A stretch of 16,821 nt of DNA from the NCBI GenBank assembly GCA_964508895.1, contig CAZDWF010000083.1, positions 1 through 16,821 of the forward strand. Reading direction: 5' to 3'. Source of the stretch: M55B132 sp964508895 (GTDB lineage Bacteria; Bacteroidota; Bacteroidia; Bacteroidales; B18-G4). Positions 7,030 through 14,963 of the stretch are shown here, piece after piece. The position numbers and the translations under genes are program-made. Below the pieces are notes generated by a model, which was not told the origin of the DNA, did no database searches, and worked only from the letters and a program-made list of their open reading frames with translations. Numbering within the stretch: position 1 is the stretch's first letter; each line of letters opens with the position of its first letter.

Positions 7030-8394
7030 CTATTTTTCAAATGTCAATCTTTTACCTCTATAATTCTCATCAAATGATCCTTCTTCGTAAACAAGGTTTC
7101 CATTCACAAAAGTATGTGTAACCTGTGAGCTGAAAGTCAGGCCTTCAAGAGGTGACCATTTACACTTATATAATAAATTAGATCTTTCTACTATCCATAA
7201 TTGTTTCAGATCAAGTAATACCAGGTCTGCAAAATAACCCTCTCTGATAAACCCACGTTTTTCTATTTTAAAGCATAGTGAAGGTGCGTGGCACATTTTC
7301 TCCACTATTTTCCATATCGGTAGTTTTCCTTTATGATAAAACTCAAGCATAGCAACCAGAGAATGCTGAACCATAGGCCCACCGGAGGGAGATTTGGTAT
7401 ATACCTGTTTTTTCTCTTCAATGGTATGGGGCGCATGGTCTGTGGCAATCACATCAATAATATCCATTTTCACTCCTTCAAGCAGAGCAGCCTGATCGTA
7501 ACTGGTTTTTATTGATGGATTCCATTTTATGCGAGTACCTAATTCCGGGTAATCTTCCTCTGTAAACCAAAGATGATGAACACAAACCTCCGATGTGATT
7601 CGCTTCTCCCTTAATGGAAGTTGATTGTCAAAAAGACCCAATTCCCTTGCAGTAGAAATATGAAGTACATGTAGCCGTGTTCCGTATTTTTGAGCCAGCT
7701 GAACAGCGAATGAAGATGATTCATAGCAAGCTTCTTCTGAGCGAATTTCAGGATGATATTCAACAGGAATATCTTCTCCGTATTCTTCCCTGAACGATTC
7801 AAGATTGGCATTGATAATCCCATCATCTTCAGCATGAATGGCTATCAGGCTTTTTGAATTCTCAAATATCTCTTTTAATGTTTCCGGATTATCAACCAGC
7901 ATTTCACCTGTTGATGAACCCAGAAATATTTTTAGTCCGCAAACATCCTTAGGATTTGTTTTTAACACTTCTGAAATATTATCATTGGAAACACCCATAT
8001 AGAATGAATAATTCGCCATGGAATTATCAGCAGCTTTATTGTATTTAACCTTCAGGAGATCCTGGGTTAATGCCGGTGGATTTGTATTTGGCATATCCAT
8101 AAATGAAGTGATCCCTCCTGCAACAGCTGCCTTGCTTTCAGAATAGATATCTCCTTTATGAGTTAATCCTGGATCACGAAAATGAACCTGATCGTCTATA
8201 ACTCCCGGGATCAGATGCTTTCCTGTAGCATCAATTTCAATATAGTCTTCAGGAAGAGTGGCAGGCTCATCATCATTACTGTAAATTCCTTCAATAATTT
8301 CATTGCGTATCAATACGCTGCCTTCAAATATTTCTCCTTCATTCACAATTCTTGCATTGCGAATAAAATAAGATTTTTTGTTTTCCATAAACAT
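7030..8394 (-). CDS. pyrC: Dihydroorotase
   Basis: Catalyses the reversible cyclisation of N-carbamoyl-aspartate to dihydroorotate in pyrimidine synthesis. The 454-residue amidohydrolase shows PGVIDDQVHFRDPG (63-76), AGGITSFMDMPNTNPP, GLKIFLGSSTG, AIHAED, LHVLHISTA and IATDHAPH. In the metal-binding HxH motif the first His is Gln (Gln69, His71 kept). From memory, the Porphyromonas gingivalis enzyme has the same DDQVHF sequence, so this seems a Bacteroidota variant rather than damage. The start may be ATG 8394 or ATG 8388; no Shine-Dalgarno decides. It lies 36 nt behind the polyprenol-phosphate mannosyltransferase gene and 9 nt before the MORN lipoprotein gene, suggesting co-transcription. Confidence 0.93.
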   Translation of the reverse strand: MFMENKKSYFIRNARIVNEGEIFEGSVLIRNEIIEGIYSNDDEPATLPEDYIEIDATGKHLIPGVIDDQVHFRDPGLTHKGDIYSESKAAVAGGITSFMDMPNTNPPALTQDLLKVKYNKAADNSMANYSFYMGVSNDNISEVLKTNPKDVCGLKIFLGSSTGEMLVDNPETLKEIFENSKSLIAIHAEDDGIINANLESFREEYGEDIPVEYHPEIRSEEACYESSSFAVQLAQKYGTRLHVLHISTARELGLFDNQLPLREKRITSEVCVHHLWFTEEDYPELGTRIKWNPSIKTSYDQAALLEGVKMDIIDVIATDHAPHTIEEKKQVYTKSPSGGPMVQHSLVAMLEFYHKGKLPIWKIVEKMCHAPSLCFKIEKRGFIREGYFADLVLLDLKQLWIVERSNLLYKCKWSPLEGLTFSSQVTHTFVNGNLVYEEGSFDENYRGKRLTFEK

Positions 8395-8430
8395 CTAAAT
8401 TGGATAGAAATAACGAATTTACAAAAGATT

Positions 8431-9174
8431 TTAAATCTCTGAGGAAGCCCTGTGGATTTTCTTTATTCTTTTAAATCTCAGACTAATAACACCAAATATT
8501 GCTTCTTTGAATATTGAACCACTCATCTTGGATTCTCCTTCTGTACGATCAGTAAAAATGATCGAAACTTCTTTTATTTTGAATCCAAGTTTCCAGGCTG
8601 TATATTTCATTTCTATCTGGAAAGCATAGCCAATAAATCTTATTTTATCAAAATTGATAGCTTCCAGTAAACGTTTTCGGTAACATACAAATCCTGCAGT
8701 AGTATCTCTGATAGAAATTCCAAGGATCATCCTGACATAATATGATGCAAAGTATGACATTAGAATTCGTCCCAATGGCCAGTTCACCACATTGATCCCT
8801 TTCACATAGCGCGAACCTATAGATAGGTCAGCACCCTGATCAGCACAAGCATCATAAAGCTTTAAAAGATCATCAGGGTTGTGGGAGAAGTCAGCATCCA
8901 TTTCAAAAATATATTCATAGTCTTTTTTAAGCGCCCACTTAAACCCATGAATATAAGCTGTTCCAAGACCTAATTTCCCTTTACGCTCTTCAATAAAAAG
9001 ACGATCAGGAAACTCCTTCATCAGGGCTTTAACAATATTTGCTGTTCCGTCAGGAGAGTTGTCTTCTACAATTAAGACATCAAAATCTTTTTCCAGAGAA
9101 AAAACCTTTCGGATGATCTTTTCAATGTTCTCCTTTTCGTTATATGTTGGAATTATTACTAAACTGTCGTTCAC
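8431..9174 (-). CDS. Polyprenol monophosphomannose synthase (DPM1-like GT2)
   Basis: A 247-residue cytoplasmic-face glycosyltransferase of family GT2, resembling dolichol-phosphate mannosyltransferase DPM1 without a C-terminal membrane domain. Motifs are VIIPTYNEKENI (7-18), VEDNSPDGT, EMDADFSHNP with the metal-binding DxD near residue 93, IGSRYVKG, DTTAGFVCYRK and FTDRTEGESKM. By family it transfers a sugar, usually mannose, from GDP-sugar to polyprenyl phosphate for envelope or protein glycosylation; the sugar cannot be read from sequence. The start is GTG 9174-9172. The frame is open upstream to 9255 without an ATG, and the only nearby ATG (9176) is out of frame and runs straight into TGA. 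It is the first gene of a probable operon with pyrC and a MORN lipoprotein gene. Confidence 0.9.
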   Translation of the reverse strand: MNDSLVIIPTYNEKENIEKIIRKVFSLEKDFDVLIVEDNSPDGTANIVKALMKEFPDRLFIEERKGKLGLGTAYIHGFKWALKKDYEYIFEMDADFSHNPDDLLKLYDACADQGADLSIGSRYVKGINVVNWPLGRILMSYFASYYVRMILGISIRDTTAGFVCYRKRLLEAINFDKIRFIGYAFQIEMKYTAWKLGFKIKEVSIIFTDRTEGESKMSGSIFKEAIFGVISLRFKRIKKIHRASSEI

Positions 9175-9290
9175 ATCCTGAAATATTAGTTTACGAAAAT
9201 ACTGTAATGACTTTAAAGAAAAAAGAATTTTAAGAAGAATTAACGGAAAAAATCAAAATATATTGATTTATAGTGCTCTTTGGCATTGAA

Positions 9291-9310
9291 TCACAATTAA
9301 TCACAATTAC
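9291..9310 (+). repeat. 10-bp direct repeat TCACAATTAA / TCACAATTAC
   Basis: Two adjacent 10-bp units differing in the last base only. They lie just left of the heptad array; role unknown. Confidence 0.6.
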
Positions 9311-9320
9311 TTATTATTTC

Positions 9321-9348
9321 GTTACGCGTAATGCGTGACGCGTGACGG
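9321..9348 (+). repeat. Heptad tandem array, unit GTNACGC
   Basis: Four 7-bp units: GTTACGC (9321), GTAATGC (9328), GTGACGC (9335), GTGACGG (9342). It is a GC-rich island in AT-rich intergenic sequence, about 33 bases 3' of the DUF5689 gene (minus-strand sense). Same period as the arrays at 4702 and 6434 but a different unit. Confidence 0.75.
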
Positions 9349-9380
9349 GAATTTGAGATACAGGAAATTTGACGTTCGAT

Positions 9381-11282
9381 TTACTTTGCGTCGAAGACTT
9401 TTAGGTTGTCGATTATGTAGTTAGTTGTTTGGCCTGTATTATCATCGCCAATGTATTTAAATCCAATGTATCCAACACCACTGTATGATGCCAGGCTGAT
9501 TTGTCCTGATGGAACATATTCATAATTACTATTTCCAGAACCAGCAAGGGTACAGGATAATGCATGCCAGGTTGCTCCCTGAATATTTGAGCCATCAAAA
9601 TCAGTGGATATATAAACTGATAATCCGTCATGATTCCAGTATGCCTGAGCACTTTCAAATTCCAGAACAGGGTTTGTTGAATTATCAAGATTGATCCCTA
9701 CAGTTATCAACCACATTTCATTGGCTTCATTAGAGTTATATGATGTAGCCTGGGCATACAGATTACTTTGAAATTCCTGTGCATACCAGTTTCTTGTTCC
9801 GGTAACTGCTGTATTCACCCAGTCAGGAATAGAGATATCAGAGTAGGCAGTTTGTCCCTGGAAATCCTCATCGATAGAATCAACAGATCCACCTCCTCCT
9901 CCACCGCCGGTTTCTACTACATCATTAGTATTTCTTATTAAAACCTGAGGACCATCGTATTCTGAAACCAGCGCGGTAATATCCACGGTACCTGTTGGGA
10001 AATTATCATTGGCAAAAGTGGCATAGCTCTGAGTGAACATTTCTATATCACCTGTTCCATCATTTAGGTTAAGTGCATACATATAGTTTGTATAACCTCC
10101 TGATGATGTAATTTGCACATTACTAAACTTAACAAGTCTTGCTTCATAATTGTCAAAATCAAGAAGCAGATCAGCAATAGTAAGTTCTACAGGAGTTGGC
10201 ATAGTACCCTGTCCAAGCATTTTTGCCCTGGATAAGGGGATATTATTTACCTGCATAAGTCCATTATATTCCGACAATTCCAATCCTGAAATATTAATTT
10301 CAACGAGTTCACCCATTGGAAGATCATGCCAGTCTTCGAAACGGATAACTATACCTGCTCCATTGGTTTCCTGAATAAATGCATTATTTCCGGTTAAGTT
10401 TTCATTATCTTTATCTGAAGTGATCACAGCCTGTATCATTAAGCTATCAGGAATTGTTGTAGCTGATCCGGTAAACATTGCTCTAAGGTCAGCAACACTG
10501 ATCTGAGTAAGGCCACCACCTCCTCCTCCTCCACAACGAGGACCTGTAAGCTTAACCTCTGAAGAAGTCCTAATATATAATTGCCAATCATCATAGAACT
10601 TTCCTGCTATAGCAATGATGTCTCCTTTACCATTTGGCAAAATTTCACCAGCGAAGTTTGCATAACTACTTGTTCTCACGATAACAGAATTTCCGTTACA
10701 ATCCTCTAGTATTCTATTACCATAATCATTAGAATGAATATCTGCATAGGTTTTTCCTGAGTCGCTTTCTACAAACTGTACATCATTAAGCTTAATCAGG
10801 TAAGACTCATATTGTCCTGATTCCAAATCAGGAATAGTAAGCAGTTTAGGTTCAATATAATTATCATTACTTTGAATAATAATACTTGAGTCATTATCAA
10901 CATTATCAATCTGCAATAATTCTCCATATGAATTCAGAATGCAATTTTTCAGATAGACACGGATATAATCTCCAGCATTTACTCCACCCTGAGCTTTCAG
11001 ATGAAGATTTACTGCGCCTGTAGTATCCTGAATATAAGCGCTCTTATATAGATTCCCAGAGGCTCCACCCATAGTAACATAAGCATAAACAGAATAATCG
11101 CCCATGAACTTATACTGGCCACTGTCAGCAAAGATTTGTCTGAGATCCTTTATTGTCAGAACCTCCCCAATAGGAATCTGGTATATTGGTGGTGTATCAA
11201 AGTCTTTCTTACAATTGGATGTGAGTACTAAAACAGCAACAATCAATGAAAGAGTTAATAATTTAAGAATTGTATTTTTCAT
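9381..11282 (-). CDS. DUF5689 lipoprotein with choice-of-anchor-J domain
   Basis: A 633-residue probable outer-surface lipoprotein. I start at 11282 (MKNTILKLLTL), where a lipoprotein signal begins; lipobox TSNC puts the acylated Cys at 24, followed by KKDFD, an acidic stretch of the kind linked to surface export in Bacteroidota. An upstream ATG at 11324 would add 14 residues and overlap the receptor gene. Residues ~40-248 and ~258-457 are two DUF5689-like beta domains (each starting with a TI/ISVxDLRxxF element and ending near LxIRxxxxV). They are joined by Gly7 linkers at 251-257 and 459-465. Residues ~470-633 resemble a choice-of-anchor-J jelly-roll (EDFQGQ, WLITVGINL, YWNHDGLSVYIS, NYIIDNLKVFD). 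The start lies 19 nt behind the TonB-dependent receptor stop, so the pair is probably one operon. I infer that it is the receptor's surface partner; ligand unknown. Confidence 0.88.
   Translation of the reverse strand: MKNTILKLLTLSLIVAVLVLTSNCKKDFDTPPIYQIPIGEVLTIKDLRQIFADSGQYKFMGDYSVYAYVTMGGASGNLYKSAYIQDTTGAVNLHLKAQGGVNAGDYIRVYLKNCILNSYGELLQIDNVDNDSSIIIQSNDNYIEPKLLTIPDLESGQYESYLIKLNDVQFVESDSGKTYADIHSNDYGNRILEDCNGNSVIVRTSSYANFAGEILPNGKGDIIAIAGKFYDDWQLYIRTSSEVKLTGPRCGGGGGGGLTQISVADLRAMFTGSATTIPDSLMIQAVITSDKDNENLTGNNAFIQETNGAGIVIRFEDWHDLPMGELVEINISGLELSEYNGLMQVNNIPLSRAKMLGQGTMPTPVELTIADLLLDFDNYEARLVKFSNVQITSSGGYTNYMYALNLNDGTGDIEMFTQSYATFANDNFPTGTVDITALVSEYDGPQVLIRNTNDVVETGGGGGGGSVDSIDEDFQGQTAYSDISIPDWVNTAVTGTRNWYAQEFQSNLYAQATSYNSNEANEMWLITVGINLDNSTNPVLEFESAQAYWNHDGLSVYISTDFDGSNIQGATWHALSCTLAGSGNSNYEYVPSGQISLASYSGVGYIGFKYIGDDNTGQTTNYIIDNLKVFDAK
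9888..9908 (-). repeat. GGN codon run, Gly7 linker 2
   Basis: CCT/CCA/CCG triplets on the plus strand encode seven glycines (residues 459-465) between the second DUF5689 domain and the C-terminal domain. The triplet run could change length by slippage without shifting frame. Confidence 0.8.
10512..10532 (-). repeat. GGN codon run, Gly7 linker 1
   Basis: Triplet repeat of CCA/CCT on the plus strand encoding seven glycines (residues 251-257) between the two DUF5689 domains. It follows a second Cys (250). Confidence 0.8.
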
Positions 11283-11301
11283 TTCACTAAGTTTTTCAAT
11301 A

Positions 11302-13819
11302 TTAAAGCATTCTGAAATAAACATTTAAATAATAAGTCCTACCATATAAGTAGAAGTATTTAGGTGGGAAACGATCTATATCGCGAGAATCATATCTCAG
11401 TTGTTCAAATCCACCTGTAGAAATATCTTTTTTATCCAGGAGATTATTAACACTAACTGTGATACCAATTATATAGTCTTTTACTTTCCATGACTTTCCT
11501 CCAAAAACATCTAAGGTAAATGCATCAGGTAGTTTTTGTTGATCAATCAGGTCTTCAAACCGAATATCTTCAGCTGTAAGCCTTTTAGCTGCACTTGTTG
11601 TTCTTCTATCAGGATTAATATCAAGATATATGTCATCAAAATAATTGGCCTTTAACTCAACAAACCAGTATTTGGGCGAACTATACTTTATTCCAGCTGA
11701 TGCTACAGTCTGTGGCATTCCCCCTACATAATAGTTCTTTATGTATGCTTCTTCCCTATCGATTGTCCAGGAATAATCATCAGCAGTCATAGAAACTTCA
11801 GGTCTGGAATTGTAGATAAACTGTCCTTTCCCAAATACACCTAATAAGCTAATTGTAGGAGTGATATTTGCTTCTATACCTAATTCAATACCAGCATTCA
11901 ATTTGTCAACTCCAGTCATGCTATAGTTTATGAAGGTGTAAAGATCATCATGATAAAAACTCCGTGACCATGTCTGATCTCTGAACTGAGTATAATATCC
12001 TGTTAACCTTGCTTTGAGTTTAGCAGATCTGTGAATAAAGTTAATATCTCCTGAATAAATCTGCTCATTTCGTAATGGATCGACAACATAATCTCTTGTC
12101 CTTATAGAAACATATGAATTCCAGAAATATGGTGCCCTGGTCATGCTTAGTCCATTAACAGAGATAAAATTCTTACCATTGATCTTATATGTAGCGCCAA
12201 GTTTTACTCCATAATTTGTAAATTGCTGTTTTTCAGAATCCCCAAAAGAACTCGTTGGAAAGCGACCATTTTTCATATGCCCTGTTCTCCAGAATGTGGT
12301 GTGAGATAACTCCACTCCCCAGTACAAATCAATTCTCTTCAGCTCATATGATTCCTCTACAAAACCTTTATAAGTGTTAATATTGGCTGTATAATCATGT
12401 GAGATTTTATCTCCAACCTTTGCAAGATGATTTGGATTATTTAAATCACTCTGTGATGCATCGGTGATCTCAAATGGCTCCAGATCAGCATACTTGTCAA
12501 TATCCAGGTAATAATCACCCCCTAACAAATCAGCAACTTCGTTAAAATGGTGGCCTTTATACAATGAAATATCAATACCTGCACTCAAAGTACTTATTTC
12601 TGTGAGTTTTATATTAAAATCAGAGACAAATCCCAGATTGCTAATATCATTTCTTCTGTCCTCAATAATATATTTAGACCTCAGTCCTTGTATGGTATTC
12701 CCCTTAATTCCATTTGCATCATGTACCGTATATAAGTATTTACTATTGGCGAAGTACATTGCATCCCAGTTAATTTGTCTGAATGCTTCATCTGTCTCCC
12801 ACATATTTTTGTAATACTTATACATCTCTGGTTCATTGATGTATTCATAGTAACTAGGAAGATGACGATAATAATCAGGGCGTGGATCGTTGGCATCGAC
12901 CCAGTTCAGTGCTGTTGATCCCCCTCTTCCAAAATTGTAATAAACAGAAGTTGTGAGCTTTGCTTCTTTATTAATTTCAAAGTAATGACTCAGCATTAGC
13001 ATGGGTTGATGGTAGTTTCCTACCCTGGCATTCCGCTTTTCGCCATTTTGATATCCCCAGTATGGGTTATAGGTATTATTGTCAGCAAGCTTATAGGCTT
13101 CCTGAACAGAAACACCTGCTTTTCCTCTCTTATTAGGCGATCCATAACCAATGAAACCGATACTATGTTTCTTATTTATTTTCTTTTCTACAGCAAGGAA
13201 ATAAGAGTATGCATTATAGGATGTTCCTTCAACATATCCCTCTTTCGCCCATCTGCGAGATCCTGAAACAACCACAGCCCAGCCATTTTTCATCAATCCG
13301 GTTGAAGCAATTGCCATAACCCTGTTCGTATATGTCCTGTTAGTTATCGCATACGATGCTTTTAATCCTCTACTATAGGATGATGCCCTGGTGATTATGT
13401 TTGTAAGTCCTCCAACAGAACCAAAGCCATAAGGAGAATCTGTAATACCTGTTCTGACTACTTTATTTCTTAATGCATCATTCAGCCCCCCCCCATGATC
13501 CCCAGTATGCTCTACCGGATTCAGGGTTATTAACAGAAACACCATTGATCATTACGCTGGTATTCTCTGAGTTATATCCTCTAAGTCTAAATCTTGCAGG
13601 GCCAAAAGTATAGCCGGCAGTATTGACAAAGATATCCTGTGATGATTGCAGCAATCCGGAAATGTCTTGACTCATTCCCTGTTCATCTATCTCTGCTGTC
13701 TCTATATTAAAAACGGGCAGAGAAGAATCATCAAAAATTTGTTTCGTTGTATCCTCCTGACCAATAGTTAATAACGATATGGATAGAAATGCTAAAAATG
13801 ATAGGAAATATTTATTCAT
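11302..13819 (-). CDS. TonB-dependent receptor, frameshifted by one base in a G9 tract
   Basis: An outer-membrane active transporter driven by TonB. As read, the frame from ATG 13819 (signal peptide MNKYFLSFLAFLSISLLTIG) stops at 13478 just after AYWGSWGGAE. The rest of the gene continues in another frame to 11302. Removing one G from the nine at 13486-13494 gives one 838-codon frame reading AYWGSWGGLNDALRNK, the sequence expected in this part of the plug. The plug (~30-170) shows RFRLRGYNSENTSVMING and GSVGGLTNIITR; the rest is beta-barrel ending YYLNVYFRML. There is no N-terminal carboxypeptidase-regulatory-like domain. The gene overlaps nothing after the start correction of its downstream partner, a DUF5689 lipoprotein 19 nt away, and is divergent from an EEP-family gene. 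It is either off by slippage, an inactive gene, or intact with a base error. An ATG at 13855 would only add residues before the signal peptide. Confidence 0.85.
13486..13494 (-). repeat. G9 homopolymer causing the receptor frameshift
   Basis: Nine C on the plus strand (nine G in the coding strand) within the plug-domain codons Trp-Gly-Gly. Eight G would keep the frame. This is the longest G/C run I see in the window. Confidence 0.9.
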
Positions 13820-13852
13820 ACCTGGTAATTGGTTAATTAATTCTAGAAGAGG

Positions 13853-13860
13853 CAAAAATA
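13853..13860 (-). promoter_or_regulatory. -7 box for the TonB-receptor/DUF5689 operon
   Basis: TATTTTTG on the minus strand matches TAnnTTTG. It lies 33 nt upstream of the receptor ATG (13819). No exact -33 TTTG is present at 17-23 nt, so the promoter may be weak or activator-dependent. Confidence 0.5.
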
Positions 13861-13894
13861 ATGATATTTAGATACGAAAACATTAATTTAATTA

Positions 13895-13902
13895 TAAATT
13901 TG
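13895..13902 (+). promoter_or_regulatory. -7 box for the EEP-family gene
   Basis: TAAATTTG matches TAnnTTTG and ends 17 nt before the ATG at 13920. No exact -33 TTTG is seen at the usual spacing. The predicted start point falls within the 14-bp palindrome that follows. Confidence 0.5.
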
Positions 13903-13904
13903 CT

Positions 13905-13918
13905 GTTCAAATTTGAAC
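13905..13918. promoter_or_regulatory. Perfect 14-bp palindrome, candidate operator
   Basis: GTTCAAATTTGAAC is identical to its reverse complement. It lies 2 nt downstream of the predicted -7 box of the EEP gene and 1 nt before its ATG, where a bound dimeric regulator would block transcription. It also lies in the shared control region of the receptor operon. The regulator is unknown and none is encoded in the window. Confidence 0.5.
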
Positions 13919-13919
13919 C

Positions 13920-14963
13920 ATGAAAATAAAATCAGCACTTTTAATAATCCTTTTCATAAGTATTGGCTTTTTCCTTCACGCACAGGACAATAAAAAGTTA
14001 AATGGAATATGTGTAGGATTCTATAATCTTGAGAATCTTTTCGACACAACAGATGATTCCTTAAAAAATGATGAGGAGTTTTTACCAGATGGCTCTAAAG
14101 CCTGGACAGATATACGTTTCCGTGAAAAGCTTGAGAATATGGCTGAAGTTATATCAGGAATTGGAACTGAAATAAGTCCTGAAGGTGTTACCATATTGGG
14201 TATATCTGAAATAGAAAATCGTTATGTATTAGAACAACTTGTTAAAACGGATGCGCTTAAAGACAGGAATTACAAAATTGTCCACTTTGATTCACCTGAT
14301 TACAGAGGCATTGATAATGGATTAATATATCAGGACAAGTTCTTCAAGGTGATCAGCTCCAAAGCTTATAGATTGGATATTCCTGAGATTGATAACTTTG
14401 CTACAAGAGATCAGATCCTTGTTACAGGAATACTCGATAATGACACTATTCATATAATCGTAAACCACTGGCCTTCACGAAGAGGTGGTGAAAAACGTTC
14501 ACAGCCACGTCGTATTGAAGCTGCCAAGCTCAGTAAACATATTACTGATTCCATATTTTCTGTTCAACCAAATGCAAATATCATTATTATGGGTGACCTG
14601 AATGATAATCCCAGTGACAAAAGCATTAAAAAGTATCTTCAGGTTAAAGGAAAGAAGGAAGAACTCAGCAACAACGATCTATATAATCCATATGAAACCC
14701 TATTCAAAAAAGGTTTTGGCACAAATGCCTATAGAGATGTATGGAGTCTTTTTGATCAGATCATAGTTTCATCATCATTGGTTGGAGATAATTATTCTTC
14801 ACTGAAAATGATCAAGCCTTCTATTTATAAAAAGAACTTCCTCCTGCAACAAGATGGAAGATATAAAGGTTATCCGTTTAGATCTTTTGGTGGAGGGGTG
14901 TACATGGGGGGGTATTCAGATCATTTCCCGGTATATCTCTTTTTAGTAAAAGAAATTAATTAA
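13920..14963 (+). CDS. Exported endonuclease/exonuclease/phosphatase (EEP) family protein
   Basis: A 347-residue exported Mg-dependent phosphoesterase of the DNase I-like EEP superfamily. A signal peptide occupies residues 1-21 (cleavage after LHA). The full catalytic set is visible: Asn36 in FYNLENLFD, Glu97 in SEIEN, DYRGIDNGLIY (127-137), His183 in NHWPSRRGG, GDLNDNP (225-231, Asp226 and Asn228) and SDHFP (333-337, Asp334 and His335). The family cleaves DNA, RNA, phosphoinositides or other phosphodiesters, so substrate is open; extracellular nuclease activity is a reasonable inference. It is divergent from the TonB-dependent receptor gene across 100 bp, and its 3' end overlaps mfd by 8 bp in convergent orientation. 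It is probably regulated by the palindrome just before its ATG. Confidence 0.9.
   Translation: MKIKSALLIILFISIGFFLHAQDNKKLNGICVGFYNLENLFDTTDDSLKNDEEFLPDGSKAWTDIRFREKLENMAEVISGIGTEISPEGVTILGISEIENRYVLEQLVKTDALKDRNYKIVHFDSPDYRGIDNGLIYQDKFFKVISSKAYRLDIPEIDNFATRDQILVTGILDNDTIHIIVNHWPSRRGGEKRSQPRRIEAAKLSKHITDSIFSVQPNANIIIMGDLNDNPSDKSIKKYLQVKGKKEELSNNDLYNPYETLFKKGFGTNAYRDVWSLFDQIIVSSSLVGDNYSSLKMIKPSIYKKNFLLQQDGRYKGYPFRSFGGGVYMGGYSDHFPVYLFLVKEIN

Larger units (their letters stand above)
9175..9380. other. Intergenic region upstream of the mannosyltransferase gene
   Basis: 206 bases between two minus-strand genes. It contains a 10-bp direct repeat (9291-9310) and a GC-richer 7-bp-period array (9321-9348). 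The remainder is AT-rich. I find no exact TAnnTTTG box for the downstream mannosyltransferase gene and no clear intrinsic terminator for the DUF5689 gene. Confidence 0.6.

Noticed and set aside
11283..11324. Upstream ATG for the DUF5689 lipoprotein
   Set aside because: It would overlap the receptor gene and put 14 residues ahead of a typical lipoprotein signal peptide starting at 11282.
13478..13545. Two independent genes in place of one receptor
   Set aside because: Each part alone is an incomplete receptor; joining them by removing one G from the G9 tract restores a continuous, family-typical plug sequence.
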